Source: Oleiagrimonas sp. C23AA
GTDB lineage: Bacteria > Pseudomonadota > Gammaproteobacteria > Xanthomonadales > Rhodanobacteraceae
Direction of reading: 5' to 3'
DNA length: 64,000 nucleotides
Assembly (NCBI RefSeq): GCF_011759385.1
Contig: NZ_JAARLY010000003.1
Span: 62,001-126,000, forward strand
Shown: positions 18,063 through 25,963 of the stretch, one piece after another
Numbering within the stretch: the stretch's first letter is position 1
Layout: each line of letters opens with the position of its first letter
The notes under the pieces: model-generated
Database searches by the model: none
What the model was told of the DNA's origin: nothing
What the model saw: the letters and a program-made list of their open reading frames with translations, nothing else
Program-made: the position numbers and the translations under genes

Positions 18063-20189
18063 TCAGAAGTGCTTTGCCACCGTCAGGTACAGGCCACGAC
18101 GCGGCCCGAACTGCGGGGCGCCGACGCCGATGCCGGAACCGTCGCGGATTTCATAGGTGCGGTCGAAGGCGTTGATCAGCGCCAGCTGCGTGTGCAGCTT
18201 GCCGGTGCCGGCGAAGTGGAAGTCGTGCGAGACGCTCAAGTTCACCTGCATGTAGGCCGGCATGTGATCGCCATTGGGAACCGCGCCATCGCGGCGCAGG
18301 CCTGAGCCGAACAGGTAGTCGGCACCGATGCGCGTGCCGTCGGCGAAGTGGTAGCCGATACCGCCCGAGGAGGTGATCTTCTGGTCGTGGTCCAGGTGAA
18401 TCCAGTTTGAGTAGATGTAGCTAAGATCATCCGGCTGGAAGTTGTACTGGCCGGTGATCACGCGCTTGCCCATGGCCTTGTTGTAGGCCACGTTGAAGTA
18501 GGCATTGAAGGTGCCATTGTCGTAATTGACGCTCAGCTCGTTGCCACGGATCTTGCCCTGGTCGAAGTTGAAGGTGGAGAAGATCAGCGCGGCGCCGAAC
18601 TGGCCTTCATCCTGCAGACGGCGCACATTGCGCACGTAATTGTCCAGCCCCACCGTCAGGTTCGGCGTGACCTGCTGCTGGATGCCCAGGTCGTAGTAAT
18701 CGGCGCGTTCGGACAGGGGCAGGATATTGCCCACATCGGCAATGGCGTTGGTGGTGCCATCGAACTTGTGAATGTCCGAACGGGCGATCAGCTCGGTGGC
18801 CGGCGGCGTGAAGTAGCGCGCGTAGCCGGCGTGCACGGTGGTGTTGTCGGTGGCCTGCCAGACCACGCCAAGGCGCGGGCTGAGCTGGCTTTCGGTGCGC
18901 GAACCCATGCTGTACTGGTCGCCGCGCAGACCATAGTTGATGGTCCAGTTCTCGCTGACATCCCACTCGTCCTGCAGATAGGCGGCGCTGGTACGCGCTT
19001 CCAGGCTGGAACCGTCATAGATGGCTATCGGCGTGGTGCTGGTCTGGTTGCCGTCGGCGTCGGCCGGGAACACCAGGGCGTGGTTGGACGAACCGGCATT
19101 CTCGAACTGCTGGTAGATGCCGTAGCGCAGGGTGTGGTTCTGACCCAGCGGCGTGGACACATCCAGCTGCAGGGTGTCGGCGCGATTGCTGCGGCCGATA
19201 TCGGCGGCAATGCCGTTGAACATCAGGTCGCCGACGGTATCGGGGGCAAAATCGATCGACGAATAGCGCTGGCCCAGCGACACCTGATAGGCGCTGTCAC
19301 CCAGCTTGCCCTGCAGGGAGAGGATGCCGAAGCGGGTTTTTTCCTGCTGATTCTCGTTCAGATCGGCCGAGTTGAACTGGGTGCGATCCATGTAGGCGAA
19401 CGATGGATCCTGGCCCGGGTTGTTCGGGATCTGGAAGCGGTTGTTGGTGATGCCGAACATGAAACTCAGGCGGGTATCGGCGTTGATCAGGTAGGAAAGG
19501 TCGCCAAAGCCCTTCACCTGGTGGGTGTCGTCGTGGATCGGCTTGCGGCTGGCGGTCGGGTTTTCGATGCCCGCTTCATTCTTCAGATAGTTGGCGGTGA
19601 AGAAGTAGCTCCAGCGCCCGGAGCTGCCAAACAGCGACACGAACGGGTTGATGGTGCCGAACGAGCCGCCGGTGACGCCGATGTCGCCACCATTGCCCAG
19701 CGCATGGCCGGACTTGGTGGTGATGTCGACCACCGCGGCGGTGCGGTCGCCGTACTGGGCCGGCAGGGCACCGTCGAGCAGCTTCACGTTCTGGATCAGG
19801 CGTGTGTCCAGGGTCTGGCCGAAGCCGCCAATGCTCTCGGGAATCAGTACACCATTGACGCGGTACTGCAGGTTGGCGTGGTCGCCGCGAACGTGCATCT
19901 GGCCGAACGAGTCCTGCACCACGCCCGGTGCCTGCAGCAGCACCTGGTTGAGCGGCGTGGAGTCACCCTGCGGCAGTTGGGCGATGGCCTTGGCGTCAAT
20001 CACGTACTGACTGGAGCCAGTTTCCGGCGACAGGCTGTTGCGGGCACGGTCGAGCGCGGCCGACACGCTGACGGCATTGATCTGCGTGACCGGCTTGCCG
20101 CCGTTGCCATTGCCCGGGGCGTTCTGGGCCTGGACGGTTAGGGGAAGCAGGGCCGCGGCAACGGCGGCGCACAGAAGACGCTTGCGCAT
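18063..20189 (-). CDS. TonB-dependent outer-membrane receptor
   Basis: The 708-residue receptor has a signal peptide (about 1-21, ending VQAQ), a plug domain with QVLLQAPGVVQDSFGQMHVRGDHANLQYRVNG in two consecutive pieces, and a long 22-strand-type barrel ending in phenylalanine (VAKHF), the usual last residue for outer-membrane insertion. No N-terminal FecA-like signalling domain is present. The ligand is unknown. Its neighbours are a CDF zinc exporter on one side and the Zur/ZIP/M23 block on the other, and Zur-like sites lie in its promoter region. A metal or metallophore role, as for ZnuD-type receptors, is therefore plausible. A carbohydrate or siderophore ligand remains possible. Confidence 0.88.
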   Translation of the reverse strand: MRKRLLCAAVAAALLPLTVQAQNAPGNGNGGKPVTQINAVSVSAALDRARNSLSPETGSSQYVIDAKAIAQLPQGDSTPLNQVLLQAPGVVQDSFGQMHVRGDHANLQYRVNGVLIPESIGGFGQTLDTRLIQNVKLLDGALPAQYGDRTAAVVDITTKSGHALGNGGDIGVTGGSFGTINPFVSLFGSSGRWSYFFTANYLKNEAGIENPTASRKPIHDDTHQVKGFGDLSYLINADTRLSFMFGITNNRFQIPNNPGQDPSFAYMDRTQFNSADLNENQQEKTRFGILSLQGKLGDSAYQVSLGQRYSSIDFAPDTVGDLMFNGIAADIGRSNRADTLQLDVSTPLGQNHTLRYGIYQQFENAGSSNHALVFPADADGNQTSTTPIAIYDGSSLEARTSAAYLQDEWDVSENWTINYGLRGDQYSMGSRTESQLSPRLGVVWQATDNTTVHAGYARYFTPPATELIARSDIHKFDGTTNAIADVGNILPLSERADYYDLGIQQQVTPNLTVGLDNYVRNVRRLQDEGQFGAALIFSTFNFDQGKIRGNELSVNYDNGTFNAYFNVAYNKAMGKRVITGQYNFQPDDLSYIYSNWIHLDHDQKITSSGGIGYHFADGTRIGADYLFGSGLRRDGAVPNGDHMPAYMQVNLSVSHDFHFAGTGKLHTQLALINAFDRTYEIRDGSGIGVGAPQFGPRRGLYLTVAKHF

Positions 20190-20235
20190 GAGGTTTCTCT
20201 TTGGATGGGGGAGCGGATCGGGGTATCCGGAAACT

Positions 20236-20272
20236 GTTACCGAATAACATTACAGTTACAGTATAAAGTAAC
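20236..20272. promoter_or_regulatory. AT-rich dyad region with possible Zur-like sites upstream of the TonB receptor
   Basis: GTTACCGAATAAC (20236-20248) keeps the outer GTTA and TAAC and the 13-base length of a Zur box but has a degenerate centre. A longer dyad with arms GTTAC (20255-20259) and GTAAC (20268-20272) follows. Both sites share TAACATT (20245-20251, 20269-20275). A -10-like TATACT for the receptor lies on the minus strand at 20260-20265. Control by Zur is a hypothesis; another regulator could use this dyad. Confidence 0.4.
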
Positions 20273-20374
20273 ATTTTCCGCCGCCAAACCTGTCCAAAGT
20301 CATGCACGGTGCGCTCACGCGCCTGTCGGGGTGGGTGATTGTGTAACGGCGCCCACGCTACCTAGTATTCGCTC

Positions 20375-21319
20375 ATGGCATCACATTCGCATTCCCATCA
20401 TCATCACGGGCATGACCATCATGGTCACGGCCATGCGCACGGCAGCGAACGGCAGTTGCTGTTCGCGTTTGTGCTGACCAGCCTGATGCTGTTCGTGGAA
20501 GCCGGCGGTGGCTTCTGGTCCGGCTCGCTGGCCCTGCTGGCCGATGCCGGGCACATGCTGGTGGATGCTGCGGCCCTGCTGCTGGCCTACATGAGCGCCA
20601 AGTTCGCGCGGCGTCCGGCCGATGAGCGGCGCACCTTCGGTTATGCACGCATGGAGGTGCTGGCCGGTTACTCCAATGCACTGGTGCAGTTCATCCTGGT
20701 GGCATGGATTGCGGTGGAAGCGATCATCCGTTTCTTCCAGCCCACGCAAATCCTGTCCGGCATCATGCTGAGCGTGGCCATCTTCGGACTGGTAGTGAAC
20801 GCCCTGGTATTGCGTGTGTTGCATCACCACGACGAGGACGACGTCAACATTGCCGGCGCCAGTCTGCACGTACTGGGGGACCTGCTGGGCTCGGTGGGCG
20901 CCGTGCTGGCCGCACTGGCGGTGCGCTGGCTGGACTGGAACTGGGCCGACCCGGCGCTTTCTCTGCTGGTGTCGCTGTTGATTCTGCGCAGCGCCTGGCA
21001 TCTGCTGCGCCGCTCGGGGCACATTCTGCTGGAAGGCGTGCCCGATGGCCTGGAAACGCCGGAAATGGCCCGCACCCTGGCCGATGCCGATGCCGGCATC
21101 GAGGGCGTGCATCACCTTCATGTTTGGCAGCTGGCATCCGGCTCGCGTATGGCCACCCTGCACGCACACCTCAATGAAGGCGCCGACGAACGCACCGCCA
21201 TGCTGGCCATCAAGAAGGTACTGGCCGACCGTTATCAGGTGCGTCATGTGACGGTCCAGGTGGACCCGGGGCGTTGTCTGGATACTCACGCCCAGTGCGC
21301 CAGCGGGGGCAGTCATTGA
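20375..21319 (+). CDS. Cation diffusion facilitator, zinc/cobalt exporter (ZitB/DmeF-like)
   Basis: The 314-residue CDF antiporter exports divalent metal in exchange for protons. The N-terminus is very His-rich (SHSHSHHHHGHDHHGHGHAH), followed by six membrane segments. The transport-site motifs are DAGHMLVD (helix 2) and HVLGD (helix 5), the H-x3-D pairs typical of zinc CDFs. The cytoplasmic C-terminal domain has VHHLHVWQLASG. It is divergent from the TonB receptor. Together with the nearby ZIP importer it would set cytoplasmic zinc levels, and a role in efflux under excess is most likely. Confidence 0.9.
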   Translation: MASHSHSHHHHGHDHHGHGHAHGSERQLLFAFVLTSLMLFVEAGGGFWSGSLALLADAGHMLVDAAALLLAYMSAKFARRPADERRTFGYARMEVLAGYSNALVQFILVAWIAVEAIIRFFQPTQILSGIMLSVAIFGLVVNALVLRVLHHHDEDDVNIAGASLHVLGDLLGSVGAVLAALAVRWLDWNWADPALSLLVSLLILRSAWHLLRRSGHILLEGVPDGLETPEMARTLADADAGIEGVHHLHVWQLASGSRMATLHAHLNEGADERTAMLAIKKVLADRYQVRHVTVQVDPGRCLDTHAQCASGGSH

Positions 21320-21419
21320 CCTGAACGCCGCCCGCACGGCGCTGGGTGTCACCGATTGCGCAACATGGGTGCCTTGCTACACCATCGATCTTCCTATCCA
21401 AGGTCAACAGGAGCTTCGC

Positions 21420-21569
21420 ATGGGCAAGGGTGACCGCCGCACCGCACGCGGCAAGATCTATCGTGGCAGCTATGGCCGCTCGCGTCCGCACAGTGCCCGT
21501 ACCACCGTGGCCGACAAGGCCGTGGTGAAGGGGGCCAAGAAGCCGGCGACGCGTCGCAAGTCGGCCTGA
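21420..21569 (+). CDS. Ribosomal protein THX (30S, S31e-like small basic protein)
   Basis: This 49-residue, very basic protein begins MGKGDRRTARGKIYRGSYG, the signature of bacterial THX, which sits in the head of the 30S subunit. AGGAG lies 6 bases before the ATG. The C-terminal half (KAVVKGAKKPATRRKSA) is a basic extension beyond the roughly 26-residue Thermus core. A terminator follows, so it is an independent unit before the rpsF operon. Confidence 0.88.
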   Translation: MGKGDRRTARGKIYRGSYGRSRPHSARTTVADKAVVKGAKKPATRRKSA

Positions 21570-21613
21570 GCGAGCCCGCCACGCCCGCCATGGGCATGGC
21601 GGTGTGAGCGTTG

Positions 21614-21645
21614 AAAAGGGCTCTGCCGAGGCGGGGCCCTTTTTC
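21614..21645 (+). terminator. Intrinsic terminator after the THX gene
   Basis: A hairpin with arms AAAAGGGCTCTGCC and GGCGGGGCCCTTTT (wobble pairs and one to two mismatches, loop GAG) is followed by a T-run. It separates the THX gene from the rpsF promoter. Confidence 0.85.
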
Positions 21646-21663
21646 TTTGGGCGCAAGCACACA

Positions 21664-21693
21664 TTGCGCTTGGCCTGTATCGACCGCTACAAT
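21664..21693 (+). promoter_or_regulatory. Candidate promoter of the rpsF operon
   Basis: A -35-like TTGCGC (21664-21669) and a -10 TACAAT (21688-21693) are separated by 18 bases. It lies just after the THX terminator and before a structured leader and rpsF, so it is the expected position for the operon promoter. Confidence 0.55.
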
Positions 21694-21719
21694 TCCGCTT
21701 CTGTCCACGCCGTGCGTGC

Positions 21720-21777
21720 GCGGACGGTACCTTGCCTCACCGCATCCGCGGGAGGCTGCCACCCCCGGCCCGTCCGC
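21720..21777 (+). ncRNA. Structured rpsF leader, candidate S6:S18-binding autoregulatory RNA
   Basis: A perfect outer stem, GCGGACGG (21720-21727) with CCGTCCGC (21770-21777), encloses an inner hairpin with arms GCCTC (21734-21738) and GAGGC (21752-21756) and a CCG-containing loop. S6:S18 leaders regulate rpsF operons in many bacteria and contain a conserved CCG in such a hairpin. Position and shape fit that class, but I could not check the covariance model. The ribosome-binding AAGGAG follows close to the rpsF start. Confidence 0.5.
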
Positions 21778-21810
21778 ATGCGGTCGGGGTGACATCCTTA
21801 AGGAGACAAC

Positions 21811-22257
21811 ATGCGTCATTACGAGATCGTGTTCCTGGTCCACCCGGACCAGAGCGAACAGGTTCCGGCCATGATCGAGCGCTACAAGGCGCTGATCGAA
21901 GGTGCCGAGGGTTCCATCCACCGTCTGGAGGACTGGGGTCGTCGTCAGCTGGCCTATCCCATCCTGAACCTGGCCAAGGCTCACTACGTGCTCATGAACA
22001 TCGAGTGCGACCAGGCCACCTTGGACGAGCTGGAATCCGGCTTCCGCTTCAACGATGCCGTGCTGCGTCACCTGATCGTCAAGCGTGACGAGGCCGACAC
22101 CGAGCAGTCGCCCATCCTCAAGAGCAAGGAAAAGGAAGACGCCAAGTCTTCTCCGCGTCGTCGCGATGATGACGACAGCGGCAACAACCGCGAGGAGCGT
22201 CGGTCCAGCAAGGACGATAGCGACGACAGCGACGACAACAACGATAGCGACGACTGA
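21811..22257 (+). CDS. rpsF: 30S ribosomal protein S6
   Basis: S6 binds the 30S platform as a heterodimer with S18. The 148-residue protein has the normal core ([19 protein letters not shown] and [14 protein letters not shown]), which ends near residue 100. About 45 extra residues form a low-complexity Ser/Asp/Glu/Arg tail ending in [11 protein letters not shown]. coli S6 is about 135 residues and receives C-terminal glutamates from RimK; this genetically encoded acidic tail is longer. A strong AAGGAG precedes the ATG. rpsR follows 14 bases later. Confidence 0.97.
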   Translation: MRHYEIVFLVHPDQSEQVPAMIERYKALIEGAEGSIHRLEDWGRRQLAYPILNLAKAHYVLMNIECDQATLDELESGFRFNDAVLRHLIVKRDEADTEQSPILKSKEKEDAKSSPRRRDDDDSGNNREERRSSKDDSDDSDDNNDSDD

Positions 22258-22271
22258 TACCGGAGCCTGAC

Positions 22272-22502
22272 ATGTCCAAGTTTTTCCGCCGCCGCAAGTT
22301 CTGCCGCTTCACTGCCGAAGGTGTGAAGGAGATCGATTACAAGGATCTCAACACCCTGCGTCAGTACATCACCGAAACCGGCAAGATCGTGCCCAGCCGC
22401 ATCACCGGCACCAAGGCCCGCTACCAGCGCCAGCTGGCCACGGCCGTCAAGCGCGCCCGCTTCCTGGCGCTGCTGCCGTACACCGACAACCACGACGTCT
22501 GA
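22272..22502 (+). CDS. rpsR: 30S ribosomal protein S18
   Basis: This 76-residue basic protein of the 30S platform pairs with S6. The typical sequence [13 protein letters not shown] and the core [21 protein letters not shown] are intact, and the length is standard. It lies second in the rpsF-rpsR-rplI operon. A hairpin repeat separates it from rplI, so read-through or a separate promoter must serve rplI. Confidence 0.98.
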   Translation: MSKFFRRRKFCRFTAEGVKEIDYKDLNTLRQYITETGKIVPSRITGTKARYQRQLATAVKRARFLALLPYTDNHDV

Positions 22503-22509
22503 TCGTCGG

Positions 22510-22599
22510 GGGAATAGGCATACAGGGAGTGGGGCATCGAGCCTGGGCCGTCATGGAGCGGTGCTTGCTTCGATTCTCCATTCCCATTTGTCCATTCCC
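22510..22599. repeat. Heptad-built hairpin repeat (CATTCYC type) between rpsR and rplI
   Basis: A purine-rich left arm (22510-22540) and a pyrimidine right arm (22571-22599) form a roughly 30-base imperfect stem around a 30-base loop. The right arm is four consecutive 7-base units: three of the type CATTCYC (the first is GATTCTC) and a divergent third unit. The copy between dnaB and alr has the same architecture. It lies inside a ribosomal operon where little space is normally present. Confidence 0.7.
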
Positions 22600-22668
22600 A
22601 TCATTCGGACACCCGTCCACGGCTGCGTCGGCTTATCCGGTCGGCGCTAACGAACAAGAGAGAGTCCC

Positions 22669-23115
22669 ATGGATCTGATCCTGCTGGAAAAAGTGAAGAA
22701 CCTCGGCAACTTGGGTGACAAGGTCACCGTGAAGCCGGGCTTCGGTCGCAACTACCTGCTGCCGCAGGGCAAGGCTGTGCCGGCCACCGCCGAAAACCTG
22801 GCCGCCTTCGAGCAGCGTCGCGCCGAGTACGAGGCCAAGGCCAAGGGCCTGCTGGACGCCGCCGAGGCCCGCAAGGCCAAGATCGACGGCGCCGAGGTCA
22901 CCATCGCCGCCAACGCCAGCCCCGAGGGCAAGCTGTACGGTTCGGTGAGCCCGCGCGAAGTGGCCGAGGCGCTGACCGCCAAGGGCCTGGAAGCGGACAA
23001 GGGCGAGATCATCCAGCCCGAAGGTGCCATCCGCACCACCGGCGAGTACGAGGCCTTCGTGGTGCTGCACGCCGACGTGCAGGCTGCGATCAAGGTGATC
23101 GTGGTCGCCGAATAA
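22669..23115 (+). CDS. rplI: 50S ribosomal protein L9
   Basis: This 148-residue two-domain ribosomal protein has an N-terminal RNA-binding domain with [25 protein letters not shown], a long connecting helix rich in Ala/Glu/Lys, and a C-terminal domain. Length and motifs are standard. It is third in the rpsF operon but separated from rpsR by 166 bases containing a hairpin repeat. A terminator-like hairpin follows. Confidence 0.98.
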   Translation: MDLILLEKVKNLGNLGDKVTVKPGFGRNYLLPQGKAVPATAENLAAFEQRRAEYEAKAKGLLDAAEARKAKIDGAEVTIAANASPEGKLYGSVSPREVAEALTAKGLEADKGEIIQPEGAIRTTGEYEAFVVLHADVQAAIKVIVVAE

Positions 23116-23142
23116 GGCACCTTGCACGTACAAGTGTTTGCG

Positions 23143-23168
23143 AACGGGCGCCCGCTGTGGCGCCCGTT
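23143..23168 (+). terminator. Terminator-like hairpin after rplI
   Basis: Perfect 9-base arms AACGGGCGC (23143-23151) and GCGCCCGTT (23160-23168) with an 8-base loop are followed by a short, interrupted T-rich stretch. This is the likely end of the rpsF operon. Confidence 0.75.
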
Positions 23169-23273
23169 TCGTTTGTGGTGTCGTTGCCGGCGACACCGCC
23201 CGGCGCGGGGCTTGCCTCTATGGCGAGTGCCGGCCGATGCGTATCATGGCTTTTGAATCTGCCGGGGTATCAC

Positions 23274-24674
23274 ATGGCCGCGTTTGCCGACCGCAATCAG
23301 GAATCACGTCCGTCCCAGACCGACACGCTGCGCGTGCCGCCCAATTCCATCGAGGCCGAGCAGGCCGTGCTGGGTGGCCTGATGCTGTCGCCGGAGGCGT
23401 TCGACCGGGTCGCCGACAAGCTGGTCGAGGAAGACTTCTATCGCCGCGACCATCGCCTGATCTATCGCGCCATCAACGAGCTTTCCAGCAAGGGCATGCC
23501 GTGTGATGCGGTGACCCTGGGCGAGTGGTTCGAAGGCAACAGCCTGGCCGAGGCCATTGGCGGCTCGGCCTATCTGATCGAGCTGGCCAACGCCACGCCC
23601 AGCGCCGCCAATATCAGCGCCTACGCCGATATCGTGCGCGAGAAATCGGTGTTGCGCCAGCTGATCGACGCCGGTACCTCGATTGCCGATGATGGCTATC
23701 GCCCCGAAGGTCGCAGCACGCAGGAGGTGCTGGAAACGGCCGAGCAGCGCGTGTTCAAGATCGCCGAGGCCGGCTCGCGCGGGCGCAAGGAATCGGTGTC
23801 GATGCGCGATGCGGTGAAGGAGGCGTTCCGCATCCTGCATCACCGCTACGAGAACCGTGGCAAGCTCACCGGTATCCCGTCCGGCTTTGATGATCTGGAC
23901 GAAATGACCGCCGGTCTGCAGCCTTCGGACCTGATCATTGTCGCGGCGCGTCCGTCGATGGGTAAAACCGCCTTTTCGGTGAACATCGCCGAGAGCGCGG
24001 CCATGCGCAGCAAGAAGGGCGTGATCATCTTCTCGATGGAGATGTCGTCCTCGCAGCTGGCCTTCCGTCTGATCTCCTCGATGGGCCGCATTCACCAGCA
24101 GCACCTGCGTACCGGTGACCTGGCCGAGGAAGACTGGCCGCGCGTGACCTCGGCCATCACCATGCTGTCGGAAACCAAGATCTTCATCGATGACACGCCG
24201 GCGCTGTCGCCGGTGGACCTGCGTTCGCGCGCACGCCGCATCCAGCGCGAGCACGGCGAACTGGGCCTGATCGTGATCGATTACCTGCAGCTGATGCAGG
24301 TGCCCGGAAACAAGGAGAATCGCGCCACCGAAATTTCAGAAATTTCGCGTGGACTAAAGGCGCTGGCCAAGGAGCTCAATGTACCCGTGATCGCCTTGTC
24401 GCAGCTCAACCGCTCGTTGGAGCAGCGCGCCGACAAGCGTCCGATGATGTCCGACCTTCGCGAATCGGGCGCCATCGAGCAGGATGCCGACGTGATCCTG
24501 TTCATCTATCGCGACGAGTACTACAACCCCGAATCGCCGGACAAGGGCCTGGCCGAAATCATCATCGGCAAGCAGCGTAACGGCCCCACCGGCACGGTGA
24601 AGCTGACCTTCCTGGGCCACTTCACCAAGTTCGAGAACTACGCGCCCGAATCGTTCTCCGGCGCCTTTGAGTGA
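23274..24674 (+). CDS. dnaB: Replicative DNA helicase DnaB
   Basis: This hexameric helicase unwinds DNA at the replication fork. The 466-residue protein has the N-terminal DnaB domain (PPNSIEAEQAVLGGLML) and a RecA-like motor with Walker A RPSMGKTAF, Walker B LIVIDYLQLM and SQLNRSLEQRADKRPMMSDL. ATG 23274 follows CCGGGG and gives the normal length; longer upstream readings add unrelated sequence. It lies between the rpsF operon and alr, an order common in gammaproteobacteria. Confidence 0.97.
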   Translation: MAAFADRNQESRPSQTDTLRVPPNSIEAEQAVLGGLMLSPEAFDRVADKLVEEDFYRRDHRLIYRAINELSSKGMPCDAVTLGEWFEGNSLAEAIGGSAYLIELANATPSAANISAYADIVREKSVLRQLIDAGTSIADDGYRPEGRSTQEVLETAEQRVFKIAEAGSRGRKESVSMRDAVKEAFRILHHRYENRGKLTGIPSGFDDLDEMTAGLQPSDLIIVAARPSMGKTAFSVNIAESAAMRSKKGVIIFSMEMSSSQLAFRLISSMGRIHQQHLRTGDLAEEDWPRVTSAITMLSETKIFIDDTPALSPVDLRSRARRIQREHGELGLIVIDYLQLMQVPGNKENRATEISEISRGLKALAKELNVPVIALSQLNRSLEQRADKRPMMSDLRESGAIEQDADVILFIYRDEYYNPESPDKGLAEIIIGKQRNGPTGTVKLTFLGHFTKFENYAPESFSGAFE

Positions 24675-24682
24675 GCCAGGTG

Positions 24683-24784
24683 GGGAATGGGCGTCCGGAA
24701 TAGGGCGTCGGCGTCAGGCAACGCCTTGACCGTCAACGAAGCCCGACCGCCTTTTCCATTCTCCATTCCCCAATTCCGCTTCCC
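24683..24784. repeat. Heptad-built hairpin repeat (CATTCYC type) between dnaB and alr
   Basis: The left arm begins with GGGAATG (24683-24689) followed by 7-base units that alternate GGAATAG- and GGCGTCS-like sequence to 24710. The right arm (24757-24784) is four 7-base pyrimidine units beginning CATTCTC and CATTCCC, with a divergent third unit. Arms pair imperfectly. The element fills nearly the whole dnaB-alr gap and belongs to the same family as the rpsR-rplI copy. Confidence 0.65.
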
Positions 24785-24796
24785 GACCAACCCCGC

Positions 24797-25876
24797 ATGA
24801 GCCGCCTCGCCACCGCCACTATTCACCTTGACGCCCTGCGCCACAATCTGGCGCGCATCCGCGACATGGCCGGTGAGGCGAAGGTGATGGCGGTGGTCAA
24901 GGCCGATGGCTACGGTCACGGGCTGGAGCGCGTGGCGCGGGCGCTGGCCGGCGCCGATGCCTTCGGCGTGGCGGCGATCGCCGATGGCTTGCGCCTGCGC
25001 GCGGCCGGTCACGATCAGCGCATCGTGGTGCTGTCGGGCCCGGACAGCGCCGCCGATCTTGCCGAGATGCGCCGGCTGAAGCTTGAGGCGGTGATCCATC
25101 ACGACAGTCAGCTCGACTGGCTCAAGGCCGACGCCGGCGAGCCGCTGCGGGTCTGGCTGAAGGTCGATTCGGGCATGCACCGGCTGGGCTTTCCGGTCGA
25201 ACGCGTGGCCGAGGTGCGCGCGCAACTGGCGGCGATGCCGGCGGTGCATGACGAAGTGGTGTTCATGACCCACTTTGCCGCCTCCGACGAATTCGACAAC
25301 GCGCTGACCGCGCAACAGATCGCCGCCTTCAGGCAGGCCACCGACGGCTTGCCCGGCCCGCGTGCGCTGAGCAATTCCGCGGCGGTGCTCGGCTGGCCGG
25401 CCGCGCGCGGCGACTGGCTGCGCGTCGGCGGTCTGATGTACGGGCTTTCCGTGGTCGCAGGCCAGACCGGGGCGGATTTCGGGTTTCGCCCGGCGATGAG
25501 TCTGGCCACGCGGCTGATCGCCATCAATCGCCTGAAAGCCGGGCAGCGGCTGGGTTACGCCGCCACCTGGCAGGCACCCGAGGACATGCCGGTGGGCGTG
25601 GCGGCCATCGGCTACGGCGACGGCTATCCGCGCAGCGCGGTATCGGGCACGCCGGTGCTGGTCCATGGCCATCGCGCCGAGATCATCGGGCGTGTCTCGA
25701 TGGATCTGGTCACCATCGACCTGCGCGAGGTCCCGCAGGCGGCGGTGGGTGATGCGGTCACGCTGTGGGGGCCGCAGCTTCCCGTCGAGCACATTGCCGA
25801 TCAGGCCGGCACCATCAGCTACGAGCTGACCTGCGGCATGACCCGACGCGTGCTGTTCGTCGAGGACGACGGCTAA
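24797..25876 (+). CDS. alr: Alanine racemase
   Basis: This PLP enzyme interconverts L- and D-alanine for peptidoglycan. The 359-residue protein has the PLP lysine K35 in AVVKADGYGHG, the TIM barrel, and a C-terminal beta domain with GYGDGYPR and GRVSMDL. The catalytic tyrosine region is likely LGYAATW. Because alr versus dadX cannot be separated by sequence alone, the assignment rests on the dnaB-alr-radA context, where a biosynthetic racemase is expected. Confidence 0.95.
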   Translation: MSRLATATIHLDALRHNLARIRDMAGEAKVMAVVKADGYGHGLERVARALAGADAFGVAAIADGLRLRAAGHDQRIVVLSGPDSAADLAEMRRLKLEAVIHHDSQLDWLKADAGEPLRVWLKVDSGMHRLGFPVERVAEVRAQLAAMPAVHDEVVFMTHFAASDEFDNALTAQQIAAFRQATDGLPGPRALSNSAAVLGWPAARGDWLRVGGLMYGLSVVAGQTGADFGFRPAMSLATRLIAINRLKAGQRLGYAATWQAPEDMPVGVAAIGYGDGYPRSAVSGTPVLVHGHRAEIIGRVSMDLVTIDLREVPQAAVGDAVTLWGPQLPVEHIADQAGTISYELTCGMTRRVLFVEDDG

Positions 25877-25963
25877 ACTCCAGGGGCGCGTATCGCCTGT
25901 TGCGACGGGCATCGGCTAGGCTTGATGCATTCGCCGAGCCCTTCCACGCTTCCAAGGACCTCC

